Below, in pieces: positions 13,494 to 13,513 of a stretch of DNA of 13,513 nt. The notes under the pieces are model-generated. The model did no database searches, was not told the DNA's origin, and worked only from the letters and a program-made list of their open reading frames with translations. Every line of letters begins with the position of its first letter. Positions within the stretch are counted from its first letter, which is position 1. The translations under genes were made by a program, and so were the position numbers. The stretch is from DASUSF01 sp036375275 (lineage in GTDB: Bacteria; Pseudomonadota; Alphaproteobacteria; Geminicoccales; Geminicoccaceae): NCBI GenBank assembly GCA_036375275.1, contig DASUSF010000129.1:1-13513 (forward strand), in the 5' to 3' direction.

Positions 13494-13513
13494 CTCTTCC
13501 CCCGATCGCCAAC

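Overview
The window looks like chromosomal DNA of a very GC-rich (roughly 70% by eye) alphaproteobacterium. The strongest taxonomic clue is a PhyR-type regulator (sigma-factor-like domain fused to a receiver), an architecture typical of Alphaproteobacteria. It is supported by an HWE-family histidine kinase and by a GGAAC-N16-CGTT promoter motif of the kind read by EcfG sigma factors. A Rhodospirillales-like relative is my guess; I see no marker that fixes the genus. There are no rRNA or tRNA genes, CRISPR arrays, insertion sequences or phage genes, and genes are packed tightly on both strands.

Left part (1-2590): a secreted Rap1a/Tai-like protein on the minus strand stands divergent to a translationally coupled pair on the plus strand, a GS/GCS-fold amidoligase and a class I glutamine amidotransferase (peptidase C26 type). 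Together the pair could make and break gamma-glutamyl-type amide bonds on an unknown small molecule or peptide.

Middle part (2659-7866): an FMN-dependent alpha-hydroxy-acid dehydrogenase (minus) is divergent from a TerC/YjbE membrane protein (plus). The terC stop codon lies in the first unit of a short tandem array of palindromes. Two exported proteins of unknown function follow, facing each other with two bases between their stop codons. Then comes an eboA-eboB pair (minus) with no sign of the other ebo genes.

Right part (8047-13513): the phyR gene converges on a membrane histidine kinase whose N-terminus is an ethylene-receptor-type copper-binding domain. The kinase is divergent from rpe (ribulose-phosphate 3-epimerase). 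Their 387-bp gap carries a near-palindromic pair of EcfG-like promoter motifs, one facing each way. The window ends with a large DUF3604 (PHP-like) protein whose 3' end overlaps that of rpe; its 5' end may lie beyond the window.

The most attractive hypothesis is a general-stress-response circuit in which an ethylene-receptor-like HWE kinase feeds the adjacent PhyR, with EcfG-type promoters closing the loop upstream of the kinase. Second are the stripped-down ebo pair and the amidoligase/amidotransferase operon, both of unknown chemistry.
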